Source: CAVTOA01 sp963736285
GTDB taxonomy: Bacteria; Actinomycetota; Actinomycetes; Mycobacteriales; QHCE01
Direction of reading: 5' to 3'
DNA: 64,000 bases
NCBI GenBank assembly: GCA_963736285.1
Contig: CAVTOA010000001.1
Span: forward strand, 1-64,000
A model generated the notes under the pieces. The model was not told where the DNA came from and searched no databases. It saw only the letters and a program-made list of their open reading frames with translations. Every line of letters starts with the position of its first letter. The first letter of the stretch is position 1. A program made the translations under genes and the position numbers. This document shows positions 10,001 to 18,239 of this stretch, piece after piece.

Positions 10001-10666
10001 CCGTATCACCGACCCACTCAAGAAAAGCGGGCTGCGCGCGCCGAGCGAGAACTCACCCTGCTGGGCAAGGTCAATCCGTTGGCGTTGGAGGAGTTCGCCG
10101 CGTTGGAGGAGCGGCATGCTTTCTTGTCGACGCAGCTAGAAGACTTGAAGACCACACGGCGGGACCTGATGACCGTCGTCAAGGAGGTCGACGACCGCAT
10201 CCACGACGTGTTCGCCAGCGCCTACGAAGACACCGCGCGCGAGTTCGAGATCGTGTTTCGCACGCTGTTTCCTGGGGGCGAAGGTCGGTTGGTGCTCACC
10301 GATCCGGAGAACATGTTGACTACGGGCATCGAGGTGGAGGCCCGTCCTCCAGGCAAGAAAGTCAAACGGCTGTCGCTGCTGTCAGGTGGTGAGCGCTCAC
10401 TCACCGCTGTGGCGCTGTTGGTGGCGATTTTCCGCGCTCGTCCTTCGCCGTTCTATGTGATGGACGAAGTGGAGGCCGCTCTTGACGACACCAACTTGGG
10501 GCGGCTGATCGGGCTGATTGAGGAGCTACGTTCTTCTAGCCAGCTGATCATCATTAGCCACCAGAAGCGCACTATGGAGATCGCCGATGCGCTGTATGGC
10601 GTGAGCATGCGCGGTGACGGTATTACGCAGGTCATTAGTCAACGTCTGCGCGAGGTTGAGGTGTAG
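7092..10666 (+). CDS. smc: Chromosome segregation protein SMC (two frameshifts)
   Basis: Structural-maintenance-of-chromosomes ATPase that organises and segregates the nucleoid. The N-terminal head has Walker A (VGPNGSGKSNVVDA, about residues 30-43) and the GQGQLDGVL block. Long coiled coils flank a hinge near the Gly-rich GLVGSVAGLLTVRPQW region (about base 8630). The C-terminal head has the signature LLSGGERSLTAVALL and Walker B (FYVMDEVEAALDD). Two extra bases, near 7646 (A) and 7849 (G), break the frame; without them the gene is 3573 nt, 1190 residues, exactly family size. Start is GTG. A full-length essential-type sequence argues against gene decay. Confidence 0.93.
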
Positions 10667-10744
10667 CGGCAGGGTTCCGTTGGCAGAGCAGTGATGCCTA
10701 GCACTTACCTCGCGTAGGTTTTCTGTGGGAGTGGGCATCCTTAT

Positions 10745-11146
10745 CTACCTATGCGGTGAGGGCCCCTGGGCGAGTTGGTCCGCGAGCTTCGCGAGTTGAG
10801 AAGCAATTTCTGAAATGTTGAGTTGCCCAGTAGCAGTAGCTAGTACCAGATTCTCAGCCGTGTCCGGATCGGGCGATGTTATCTGTACGGCATTGAGGCC
10901 TAAGAAAACGCGGGTGGCCATCCAAGCGGACCTTTTGTTGCCATCAGTCAGCGCGTGATTTCGTGCGAGTGATTCTAATAAGGCTGCAGCTTTCTCGAAA
11001 ATCGTCGGATAGGCGTCTTCGCCAAACACGGAAGCGCGTGGCCGGGCAAGAGCTGACTCAAGCAGGCCGTAATCAAGGACGGCGAGATTGGGAATAATGC
11101 GACGAGCTGCGGACAGAAAATCTTCTAGGTCGAGATAATTGGTCAT
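10745..11146 (-). CDS. doc: Doc/Fic-family toxin
   Basis: A 133-residue death-on-curing type protein. The motif HALTDGNKR (about residues 64-72) matches the Fic/Doc active-site loop HxFx(D/A)(G/A)NKR. Doc enzymes phosphorylate EF-Tu and stop translation; related Fic proteins transfer AMP. An Ala (HAL) replaces the Phe seen in many family members, which is tolerated in Doc homologues. It overlaps the upstream small gene by ATGA (11143-11146), giving a tight toxin-antitoxin operon on the strand opposite smc and ftsY. Confidence 0.85.
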   Translation of the reverse strand: MTNYLDLEDFLSAARRIIPNLAVLDYGLLESALARPRASVFGEDAYPTIFEKAAALLESLARNHALTDGNKRSAWMATRVFLGLNAVQITSPDPDTAENLVLATATGQLNISEIASQLAKLADQLAQGPSPHR

Positions 11147-11346
11147 TTTTCTGCCAGGCGTCGGAATATCTCGGCATCTTCAATAGCAATGCGTTCTATA
11201 AGCTCGTCACGCAGTTGTTTGCGGTGATCCACCGCCTTACTTAAGGCTCGTATTGCGAATTCGTTCGCTGAAAGGTGCTCTTTTAAAGCTTCGGCCTTTA
11301 CTGCCTCGTAGAGCTGTGGCGGCATTCGCAACGTCATCATGTTCAT
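11143..11346 (-). CDS. Ribbon-helix-helix antitoxin paired with Doc
   Basis: A 67-residue protein. Its N-terminal half (MMTLRMPPQLYEAVKAEALKEHLSANEF) has the beta-strand then helix-helix pattern of ribbon-helix-helix DNA-binding antitoxins. Its charged C-terminal tail would wrap the toxin. It is the first gene of the pair and overlaps the toxin by 4 nt. It should bind its own promoter, as such antitoxins do. The classic partner of Doc is the Phd fold; here an RHH protein takes that place, a mix known in other modules. Start may be the first or third Met. Confidence 0.78.
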   Translation of the reverse strand: MNMMTLRMPPQLYEAVKAEALKEHLSANEFAIRALSKAVDHRKQLRDELIERIAIEDAEIFRRLAEK

Positions 11347-11436
11347 GGAATAAATGCTATCGCGTGCTAGTGCGTGCTATCAATCCTTCGTTACCGGGAA
11401 AGTCCACGGCCGACCGCCATCTGAAAAGATCACAGC

Positions 11437-12678
11437 ATGGAGTGGTGGATAGCAGCGCTCATTGCGCTCGTCGTGGTTGTCGTCGTTGTAGCGGTTGTTG
11501 TCTTCGCGGTTCGGTCGCGTGGGTCGAGAAAAGCGACACTGAAACAGCGGCCAGTAGTCGCGGACAAGACTGGCGACGCGACCGCGGAGCGTGGTGTCCG
11601 AACAGCGCCTGCCCAACCCCAAGCTCCGCCCGCTCCGGAAATCGAAAAACCCGAGCCCACGGCTGGTCGATTGGTTCGGCTTCGGGCGCGGTTGTCACGT
11701 TCGCAAAATGTGCTGGGCAGGGGCCTGCTGGCAGTCCTTTCTCGGGATCGGCTGGATGACGATGCTTGGGAAGAGATAGAAGACACACTGCTCACCGCTG
11801 ATGTCGGTGTTGCCGCCACCCAGGAGATCGTGGAGCGGCTGCGTGAACGCACCAAGGTGCTGGGCACTCGCAGCGAATCCGAGCTGCGAAAATTGCTGGG
11901 AGAAGAGCTCGTGCATGCGGTGGATCAAGGCATGGATCGCACGGTGCGTGCGGCGCCACACCCAGGTTCGAGCGAGCCTGACTCCCAGGCCGTCAAAGGT
12001 GACGTTTCTTCCGGCGGTGAGCAGAGTAAGCGTCGACCAGCGGTGATCCTTGTGGTGGGCGTGAATGGCGTTGGCAAGACCACCACTTGCGGCAAGATCG
12101 CCCGGGTGTTGGTTGCTGATGGGCACACGGTGTTGTTGGGCGCGGCGGACACATTCCGGGCTGCTGCCGCCGACCAACTCGAGACGTGGGCCGGCCGGGT
12201 AGGGGCGAGTGTGGTGCGCGGTCCGGAGGGTTCTGACCCGGCCGCAGTAGCCTTTGATGCCGTGCGCAAAGGTGCGGAGGAAGGCGTCGATACCGTTCTC
12301 ATCGACACCGCCGGCCGGCTGCAGAACAAAGTGGGGTTGATGGACGAGCTGGGCAAGGTCAAGAGAGTCGCGGAAAGACACGGCCCGATCGACGAAGCTC
12401 TCCTGGTACTCGACGCCACCACTGGGCAAAACGGACTCTCCCAAGCGCGGGTGTTTACCGAGGTCGTTAACGTCACCGGACTCGTATTGACAAAACTCGA
12501 TGGCACCGCAAAAGGCGGTATCGTCATTTCTGTGCAGCGCGAACTCGGCATTCCAGTCAAGCTCATCGGCCTAGGAGAGGGGCCAGACGACCTCGCCCCC
12601 TTCGAGCCCACACAGTTCGTGGACGCGTTGCTGGGTGATGCGGCTCCTACGTCCCCGTCCTCAGGACAGGCTCAGTGA
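11437..12678 (+). CDS. ftsY: Signal recognition particle receptor FtsY
   Basis: SRP receptor GTPase that brings ribosomes bearing membrane proteins to SecYEG. The first 25 residues form a membrane anchor (MEWWIAALIALVV...), common in actinobacteria but absent from E. coli FtsY. A Pro/Ala linker follows, then the N domain (about 80-160) and the G domain: GVNGVGKTTT (about 208-217), DTFRAAA, DTAGR, TKLDGTAKGG, and the GLGEGPDDL closing motif. A variable Ser/Gly/Glu segment of about 30 residues lies between N and G domains. Length is 413 residues. It overlaps the next gene by GTGA. Confidence 0.95.
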   Translation: MEWWIAALIALVVVVVVVAVVVFAVRSRGSRKATLKQRPVVADKTGDATAERGVRTAPAQPQAPPAPEIEKPEPTAGRLVRLRARLSRSQNVLGRGLLAVLSRDRLDDDAWEEIEDTLLTADVGVAATQEIVERLRERTKVLGTRSESELRKLLGEELVHAVDQGMDRTVRAAPHPGSSEPDSQAVKGDVSSGGEQSKRRPAVILVVGVNGVGKTTTCGKIARVLVADGHTVLLGAADTFRAAAADQLETWAGRVGASVVRGPEGSDPAAVAFDAVRKGAEEGVDTVLIDTAGRLQNKVGLMDELGKVKRVAERHGPIDEALLVLDATTGQNGLSQARVFTEVVNVTGLVLTKLDGTAKGGIVISVQRELGIPVKLIGLGEGPDDLAPFEPTQFVDALLGDAAPTSPSSGQAQ

Positions 12679-13460
12679 CCCAAGAGATTCCGCTCACTGG
12701 CGGCAACGTCAACACTGTTGTCAAAGTGGGCAGCACGGTGCGACGCAACGCCGGACCGTGGACCCCTGCGGTGCATGCGCTCCTGCGGCATCTTGAAGGC
12801 GTGGGTTTTACTGGTGCCCCGCGCGCCTATGGCATTGACGATCAGGGGCGCGAGGCGCTGGAGTTTATTGACGGTGAGTGCGGCGATTATCCGTTGGCTC
12901 CACATTGGACTACCGACGAGGCATTGGTTACCGTCGCGACGATGCTGCGAATGTTCCATGACGCGCAGCGCGGGTTTATCACGCCTCCTGGGACTCGCTG
13001 GCGTTCGTTTAGCGCGCCACCGCCAGATACCGAGATTATCTGCCATCACGACGTCGCCCCACACAATGTGGTCTGGCGGCCCGACGGCACGTTATGCATG
13101 ATCGACTTCGATTTGGCCAGCCCCGGTGCCCGCATCTACGACGTGGCATATTCAGCTTGGACCTGGGTTCCGCTGTTTTCTGATCACGATTCGCGCACGC
13201 TGGGCTGGCGCTATCCGGACCGACAACGCCGGCTGCGGCTGTTCGCGGACGCCTATGGTTTGTTGCCGCACGATCGGGCTCGGTTGGTGCGCACGATCCG
13301 TACCCGGATCGTCGACCACATTGAGGGCATTCGTCGGATGGCTGCCTCCGGAGAGCCAGCGTTCGTGCGCATCGTCCGCAAAGGTCATTTGAAGCGTCCC
13401 ATGCGCGACCTGCGGCTCATCGACAATGAACGTTTTCTGCTTGAGCAAGCCCTAATGTGA
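12675..13460 (+). CDS. APH-family phosphotransferase
   Basis: A 261-residue aminoglycoside/choline-kinase-like protein. The catalytic loop ICHHDVAPHNVVW and the metal-binding LCMIDFDLASPG, both family hallmarks, are at about residues 120-146. The N-lobe is shortened compared with antibiotic kinases and no substrate-specific motif is recognised, so resistance should not be assumed. GTG 12675 overlaps the ftsY stop by 4 nt, implying translational coupling to the SRP receptor. The gene sits where other actinobacteria have amt-glnB-glnD between ftsY and ffh. Confidence 0.82.
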   Translation: MTQEIPLTGGNVNTVVKVGSTVRRNAGPWTPAVHALLRHLEGVGFTGAPRAYGIDDQGREALEFIDGECGDYPLAPHWTTDEALVTVATMLRMFHDAQRGFITPPGTRWRSFSAPPPDTEIICHHDVAPHNVVWRPDGTLCMIDFDLASPGARIYDVAYSAWTWVPLFSDHDSRTLGWRYPDRQRRLRLFADAYGLLPHDRARLVRTIRTRIVDHIEGIRRMAASGEPAFVRIVRKGHLKRPMRDLRLIDNERFLLEQALM

Positions 13461-13512
13461 ACTGACAGCCCCCGTTCACTGTCTCCGGCACTTCCGTCGC
13501 CTCTTCTCCGCT

Positions 13513-13560
13513 GACCGGTGGAACCCTGAACCTGGACTACGGAAACTCACCGGTCAGACA
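13513..13560. repeat. 48-bp palindromic element, diverged copy
   Basis: Begins GACCGGTG and ends CACCGGTCAGACA, exactly 48 bp, the same length as the elements at 3260-3373 and 53023-53070. Only the ends and a little of the interior are shared. It lies between two convergent genes, so it may also serve as a bidirectional terminator, though no T-run follows. Confidence 0.7.
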
Positions 13561-13580
13561 AGGCAGTCGGGTTAGCGCCC

Positions 13581-15299
13581 CTAGCGTCCTAGCGCCTGGC
13601 CGGTGATGCGCAAAGCGTGGGTGAGTCCAGTGGGGGTTGCGGCAACTACCACTCGATCCCCGGCGACCAACTCCATGTCTGGCGCCGGCTGCCACGTGAC
13701 ACTAAGCCCACGATGATGCGCCACCACTCGTGTGTCGCCACTCCGATCGAGCGAGGCCAGCGGTGCGTTGGCGGCGGAACTCCCCTCTGACACCGGCAAT
13801 TCCGCCAACAGCAGCATGCGACGGCCATACGGAATGACCGCCAGAATCTCGCGCCCCAGCATCGCCGTGGCGAAGACCGGTGCTGCCACGGCTGACACGC
13901 TGCGCGAGATCGTCAGGCCCAGGCGGTGGTCCACTCGGTTTGCTAAGTCGGTGTCGAAGAGCCGCAAGACGACTCGCATGTCAGGACGCAGTGCGCGGGT
14001 GGCTAACCCTGTTTCGAGATTGGTGACGTCATCGTTGGTGACCGCTACCACGCAGCGGGCTGTGCCGACGTTGGCAGAGTTGAGAATCTCCTCTTTGCTG
14101 GCGTCGCCGTGCACCACTGCGATGCCGAGCCGGCGCGCTCGTGCCATCCGTCCCGCATCTGGTGTCCGGTCAATAGCGACTACGGAGATCCCCGCGTGCG
14201 CCAAATGCTCGACAACGCGCATGCCTACTCGTCCCAGGCCACACACCACCACATGCTCACGAGGCTTGCCCACCGCCAAACCGAGCCGCTGCCCTAGCCG
14301 GGCACCGATTAAGTCGTCGACCACGATGGCGGTCAGCATGGCAAGGAGGAACACTCCCATGAGGACGATGGCGCCGCCAAAGAGTTTCATGCTGGCGGGC
14401 ACCTCCGGCTTGCCCAGGAGATTGTCGTAGCCAGTGGCGGTCACCACCGTCACGGTGCGGTAAATCGCATCGACCCAGCCCAGACGCCATCCGAAATGAA
14501 ACGCACATGTGGCTGCCATGGCGAGCGCGACTAAGACGGTCAACAGCAGTCGCAGGCGGGGACCGAACACGGCTGCGATGGTGCCGACGATGCGCCGCCA
14601 TCGTGTTCGCCGTTCGGCTTTCGCCGCCGCTTTCGGCGCGCTTTCCACCCAAGGCGCACCCATCGCTGGCAGATTCGCCAACTCGTCGTCGTCGCTGAGA
14701 GGTTGACCCAACACCAAGTCGTGGGGCTCGTCGCTATCGGGCAGTAACGCGACGTTGCCGCCATCTGTGCGCGCCAGCGGAAGCAGCGGGTTGCGCACCA
14801 ACTCTCGCGTCCCCACCTGCAGCACGCGACCACTGACGCGAAATATCTGACCCAGCCCATCGCCCAGGGCGGCATTGACGAACGCGGGAGCGGCAAGCGC
14901 CGAGGGCGACAGCACAGTGCAGTGGTCGAATAAGACGTCGATGCGTGCGGTGAGTCGCCGGTTATACATTCGGACGACCAACCTGAGCTGCGGATGTATT
15001 TCTTGCGCCGCCAGTGCCGCGTGGACGTTTCCCACGTCGTCCGAGTCGGTCAACGCGAGCGCTTCTGCGTGCTCAACACCCGCGGCCCGCAATGTTTCGA
15101 CGTCTCGCTTCGGCCCCTCAATAATGCGTCCCCCCAACTGGGCCATGCCGGTAGCAAAGGGATCCATCACGTCATCGACGATGACGACCACCTGTTCTTC
15201 GAGCCGGATGAGCTCTTCCACTAGTCGTAGCGCCAAGCTGTTTGCGCCACAGATGACGAGTCGGGCGCGTTGGGGAGAGAAAGGCCGCTTAGGACGCAT
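13581..15299 (-). CDS. Two-RCK potassium channel/TrkA-N protein
   Basis: A 572-residue protein with an unusual order: an N-terminal RCK/TrkA-N Rossmann domain (about 10-140, VICGANSLALRL), then a two-helix pore module (helices about 250-268 and 305-330), then a second RCK domain (about 348-480, VVVCGLGRVGMRV) and a TrkA-C-like tail. Such proteins are ligand-gated K+ channels or transport regulators. The loop where the selectivity filter should be reads TVVTATGYDNL (about 284-294): the usual GYG is GYD. That may change selectivity or reflect family divergence. It is divergent from ffh, and the ATG overlaps an alternative ffh ATG. Confidence 0.83.
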   Translation of the reverse strand: MRPKRPFSPQRARLVICGANSLALRLVEELIRLEEQVVVIVDDVMDPFATGMAQLGGRIIEGPKRDVETLRAAGVEHAEALALTDSDDVGNVHAALAAQEIHPQLRLVVRMYNRRLTARIDVLFDHCTVLSPSALAAPAFVNAALGDGLGQIFRVSGRVLQVGTRELVRNPLLPLARTDGGNVALLPDSDEPHDLVLGQPLSDDDELANLPAMGAPWVESAPKAAAKAERRTRWRRIVGTIAAVFGPRLRLLLTVLVALAMAATCAFHFGWRLGWVDAIYRTVTVVTATGYDNLLGKPEVPASMKLFGGAIVLMGVFLLAMLTAIVVDDLIGARLGQRLGLAVGKPREHVVVCGLGRVGMRVVEHLAHAGISVVAIDRTPDAGRMARARRLGIAVVHGDASKEEILNSANVGTARCVVAVTNDDVTNLETGLATRALRPDMRVVLRLFDTDLANRVDHRLGLTISRSVSAVAAPVFATAMLGREILAVIPYGRRMLLLAELPVSEGSSAANAPLASLDRSGDTRVVAHHRGLSVTWQPAPDMELVAGDRVVVAATPTGLTHALRITGQALGR

Positions 15300-15342
15300 G
15301 GCCCCTGATCGTAGAGATATTTATGCGACTACCCTGTGGGGA

Positions 15343-16902
15343 GTGTTTGATTCCCTCGCTGATCGCCTATCCGCTGCCTTCACCTCGTTGCGCGCCAAAG
15401 GGCGACTGACCGACGCTGACGTCGACGCCACCGCCAGAGAGATTCGCATCGCGCTACTCGAGGCGGATGTGGCGTTGCCCGTGGTCAGGGCGTTTATCGG
15501 TGCGATAAAAGAGCGCGCCCGTGGCGCCGAGGTACACAAAGCGCTTAACCCGGCGCAGCAGGTCATCAAGATCGTGCACGAAGAGCTGATCAACGTGCTC
15601 GGCGGCGAAACTCGCCGGCTGCAATTCGCTAAGCGGCCGCCGACGGTGATCATGCTTGCCGGTCTGCAAGGTTCCGGTAAGACGACGCTCGCCGGAAAGC
15701 TTGGTCATTGGCTTCGCGGTCAAGGGCATACTCCCCTCCTGGTAGCCGCGGACTTGCAGCGCCCCAATGCGGTGCAGCAGTTGTCAGTGGTGGGTCAGCG
15801 AGCAAACGTTGAGGTGTTCGCCCCCGAGCCAGGCAATGGTGTAGGCGATCCCGTCGATGTTGCCCGCCGGTCGCTGGAATATGCGCAGCAGAAACTGCAC
15901 GACGTTGTCATCGTCGACACCGCCGGTCGGCTGGGTATCGATGCCGAGCTGATGGCCCAGGCAGCAGCGATTCGCGATGCGGTACAGCCAGACGAGACAC
16001 TGTTTGTCGTCGACGCCATGATCGGTCAGGATGCAGTCAACACCGCCGAGGCCTTCCGGGACGGCGTTGGCTTCACCGGCGTGGTCTTGTCCAAACTCGA
16101 CGGTGACGCTCGCGGTGGTGCCGCCCTGTCTGTCCGGTACGTGACTGGTCAACCCATCATGTTCGCCTCCACCGGCGAGAAACTCACCGAGTTCGACGTC
16201 TTCCACCCCGACCGGATGGCGTCCCGCATTCTCGGCATGGGCGACGTGCTCACCCTCATCGAGCAAGCCCAGACCCATTTCGACGCTGAGCAGCAAGAAC
16301 GCATGACCAAGAAGATGCTCGGCGCCGGCGAGTTCACATTGGACGACTTCTTGGAGCAGATGCTTGCGGTGCGCAAGATGGGGCCGATCGGCAACTTGCT
16401 CAAAATGATGCCGGGTATGGGTCAGATGCGGCAGCAAATGAAAGATCAGCTGGAACAGCTTGACGACAAACACCTCGACAAAGTCACCGCCGTTATCCGC
16501 TCAATGACCCCAGCGGAACGGGACGACCCCACCATCATTAACGCCTCGCGTCGGCAACGGATCGCCGGGGGATCGGGCACCACCGTCACCGACGTCAACC
16601 AGCTGGTCGACCGTTTCTTTGACGCTCGCAAAATGATGAAACACATGGGCGGCAAATTCGGCGGGATGCCTGGCATGCCAGGTGGCATCGGCCGGGGCGG
16701 CAAGAACACTAAGTCAAAAAACAAGCGCAAAGGCAAAGGCGGCGGCAAAAAGGGCGGCGGCATGATGAGCCGCGGCGGCTCGCCGTTCGGTTTGCCGGCT
16801 GGCGGCGGAAATGCTGCTGGCAACGACGGATCGCAACTACCCAACGGCTTTGAGATGCCCAACATCGACTTCTCCCAGCTCCACAAAAAGAACGGGGAGT
16901 AG
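15343..16902 (+). CDS. ffh: Signal recognition particle protein Ffh (SRP54)
   Basis: GTPase that binds signal sequences on nascent chains and docks on FtsY. The N domain (FDSLADRLSAAFTSLRAKGRLTD) starts at GTG 15343, the family position. An in-frame ATG at 15298 would add 15 non-family residues. G-domain motifs: GLQGSGKTT (about 107), DLQRPNA, DTAGR, SKLDGDARGG. The M domain (about 300-440) has the Met-rich finger and the RNA-binding SRRQRIAGGSG. The last ~80 residues are an extended Gly/Lys/Met-rich tail. Length 519. No SRP RNA gene was recognised in the window. Confidence 0.95.
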   Translation: MFDSLADRLSAAFTSLRAKGRLTDADVDATAREIRIALLEADVALPVVRAFIGAIKERARGAEVHKALNPAQQVIKIVHEELINVLGGETRRLQFAKRPPTVIMLAGLQGSGKTTLAGKLGHWLRGQGHTPLLVAADLQRPNAVQQLSVVGQRANVEVFAPEPGNGVGDPVDVARRSLEYAQQKLHDVVIVDTAGRLGIDAELMAQAAAIRDAVQPDETLFVVDAMIGQDAVNTAEAFRDGVGFTGVVLSKLDGDARGGAALSVRYVTGQPIMFASTGEKLTEFDVFHPDRMASRILGMGDVLTLIEQAQTHFDAEQQERMTKKMLGAGEFTLDDFLEQMLAVRKMGPIGNLLKMMPGMGQMRQQMKDQLEQLDDKHLDKVTAVIRSMTPAERDDPTIINASRRQRIAGGSGTTVTDVNQLVDRFFDARKMMKHMGGKFGGMPGMPGGIGRGGKNTKSKNKRKGKGGGKKGGGMMSRGGSPFGLPAGGGNAAGNDGSQLPNGFEMPNIDFSQLHKKNGE

Positions 16903-17050
16903 GCGGGAATCATTGGTTGCAACTGCGCGTGTGAATGGTAGTCCCGAATGCTTAGGAGCTGAGGGAAGCTTGGACTTGTGTGTGGACAACGTCCAAACAG
17001 GACAAAAGAACATCCTGGCAGACCAGAGAGCATTTGGCGTGGAGCACGTA

Positions 17051-17380
17051 TTACATGCTCGGAACGCCCGTAGTGGCTTGATGGGCTTGGCTGTGTAGGA
17101 GTTGAGCGTTTGCTAGAGCCTGCCTAGCCTGTTCCTCGGAGGCTCTCTGCAGTGTGGCCAGTTGCTCAGGTGTTGGATTGCCGGGCGCTCGACCGGCATC
17201 TTTACCAGGAGCGCGATTCCCTCGGGCCCGGGCACTTGCTCCCGCGCCAGCTGCGTTCTTTTTGCTGTCTACATCAACACCACCGGCCCGCGCGAACGCT
17301 TTAATAACTGCCCCCGTTGCGGGGTCTCTTCCAGGCGCCGCAACGGCGGACGAAATCGTTGTTGGCAAGCTCAAAGTCAT
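17051..17380 (-). CDS. Hypothetical protein
   Basis: A 109-residue open frame with a good ribosome site (GGGAGCGGAAG, 5 nt before ATG). The N-terminal half is Ala/Gly/Arg-rich and probably disordered. The last ~40 residues (TPEQLATLQRASEEQARQALANAQLL) look like one amphipathic helix. No family is recognised and there is no signal peptide. It is the last gene on this strand after the VapBC pair. It is kept because of its start context; it could still be a chance frame. Confidence 0.45.
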   Translation of the reverse strand: MTLSLPTTISSAVAAPGRDPATGAVIKAFARAGGVDVDSKKNAAGAGASARARGNRAPGKDAGRAPGNPTPEQLATLQRASEEQARQALANAQLLHSQAHQATTGVPSM

Positions 17381-17477
17381 TGTTCTTCCGCTCCCTGGTT
17401 CGTTGTCCTCTGGCTATCTATTTACTGTAGTAATCGGATGCACATGGATATTGATCGGCGGTCACCGTCGTCACCTG

Positions 17478-17897
17478 TCAGCTGTCAGCAGGCAAGAGCT
17501 GGAACGCTGCATGCCGGCTTAACGGAGCAACGGATCGGTAGTGCTTGTCTAGGGTCAGAATGCGATTCGTGTGGTAGTCGCGGGCCAGAACCACATTGAC
17601 GGCATCGGTAAGGCCTATACCAAAATCCGCATGTCGGATATCCAATTCGCGGGCGTCCGTGATGGCTGAGTTGCTCACGAGACCCACCTCGTACACGCCG
17701 TCGGCGACGTCTTCGTAAAAACCGCGCATGGCGTTAGCCCCGATGCGTTTGGTGACGAGGTAGTCCAATTCGGCTAGGACCAGAGGTGAAACCACCACGT
17801 TGGTTTGTTTGGCAAGTGCGGCGGCGCAGGGCCGGTGTTGCTTTTCGTTGGTATCCAGTGCCGCGAGTAGTCCAGAGGTGTCGCAGATCAGCGTCAT
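17478..17897 (-). CDS. vapC: VapC-type PIN-domain toxin
   Basis: A 139-residue PIN-fold ribonuclease. Acidic active-site residues are visible: Asp in LICDTSGLLAALD (about residue 6), Glu in VLAELDYLV (about 43), Asp in DARELDIRHADFGIGLTDAVNVVLA, and a final Asp in ILTLDKHYRSV. VapC enzymes cleave tRNA or rRNA with Mg2+. It overlaps the antitoxin by ATGA at 17894-17897, so the pair is an operon. It is about the expected 130-140 residues and appears intact. Confidence 0.9.
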   Translation of the reverse strand: MTLICDTSGLLAALDTNEKQHRPCAAALAKQTNVVVSPLVLAELDYLVTKRIGANAMRGFYEDVADGVYEVGLVSNSAITDARELDIRHADFGIGLTDAVNVVLARDYHTNRILTLDKHYRSVAPLSRHAAFQLLPADS

Positions 17898-18133
17898 TCC
17901 CCAAAGCCCTCTGCCAATAGCTCATCCACTCGATGAGCTACAGAAGGGCCAGACGAGGTGAAGATGCCGGTCTGTGGTTTGCGCTTGGCGGGTGGCGGAT
18001 CGTCGAGGAACCGATCGACGGCAAGCCGAATTAGTTCTGCCTCAGAGAGGTGAGACCGTCGCGAAGCTGCAAACAACCGCGCCTTTTGCTGTGGACGCAG
18101 GTACACGTTGGTGCGAATCATGGTGCTGGACAT
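17894..18133 (-). CDS. vapB: Ribbon-helix-helix antitoxin VapB
   Basis: A 79-residue protein. The segment MIRTNVYLRPQQKARLFAAS plus a second helix (LSEAELIRLAVDRFL) is a classical RHH/CopG DNA-binding domain. The Pro/Lys-rich hinge and acidic C-terminus (SVAHRVDELLAEGFGE) would neutralise the toxin. Start is ATG 18133, or ATG 18121 four codons later. No clear ribosome site precedes either, so a leaderless mRNA is possible, which is common for vapBC in actinobacteria. A palindrome directly abuts the start. Confidence 0.82.
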   Translation of the reverse strand: MSSTMIRTNVYLRPQQKARLFAASRRSHLSEAELIRLAVDRFLDDPPPAKRKPQTGIFTSSGPSVAHRVDELLAEGFGE

Positions 18134-18148
18134 ATGTACATGGTACAT
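18134..18148. promoter_or_regulatory. Likely VapBC operator palindrome
   Basis: ATGTAC-ATG-GTACAT, two 6-bp arms about a 3-bp centre, immediately upstream of the vapB start. RHH antitoxins bind short palindromes in their own promoters, so this is the best operator candidate. Function is inferred from position and symmetry. Confidence 0.5.
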
Positions 18149-18239
18149 GTTGCATGTGTCATGTGAACCTTGGTTCGAAAGCTCTGCATTGACGAACTCT
18201 CTGGCAGCCGCTTCGATGCACTGCATGGGTTTAAGCGCA

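Noticed and set aside
11695..12444. 249-residue minus-strand open frame
   Set aside because: Inside ftsY on the opposite strand with no ribosome site or recognised motif.
12675..13460. Antibiotic resistance gene call for the APH-like protein
   Set aside because: Only general kinase-fold motifs; the substrate is unknown and it is chromosomal beside ftsY.
15784..16473. 229-residue minus-strand open frame
   Set aside because: Antisense of the ffh G and M domains.
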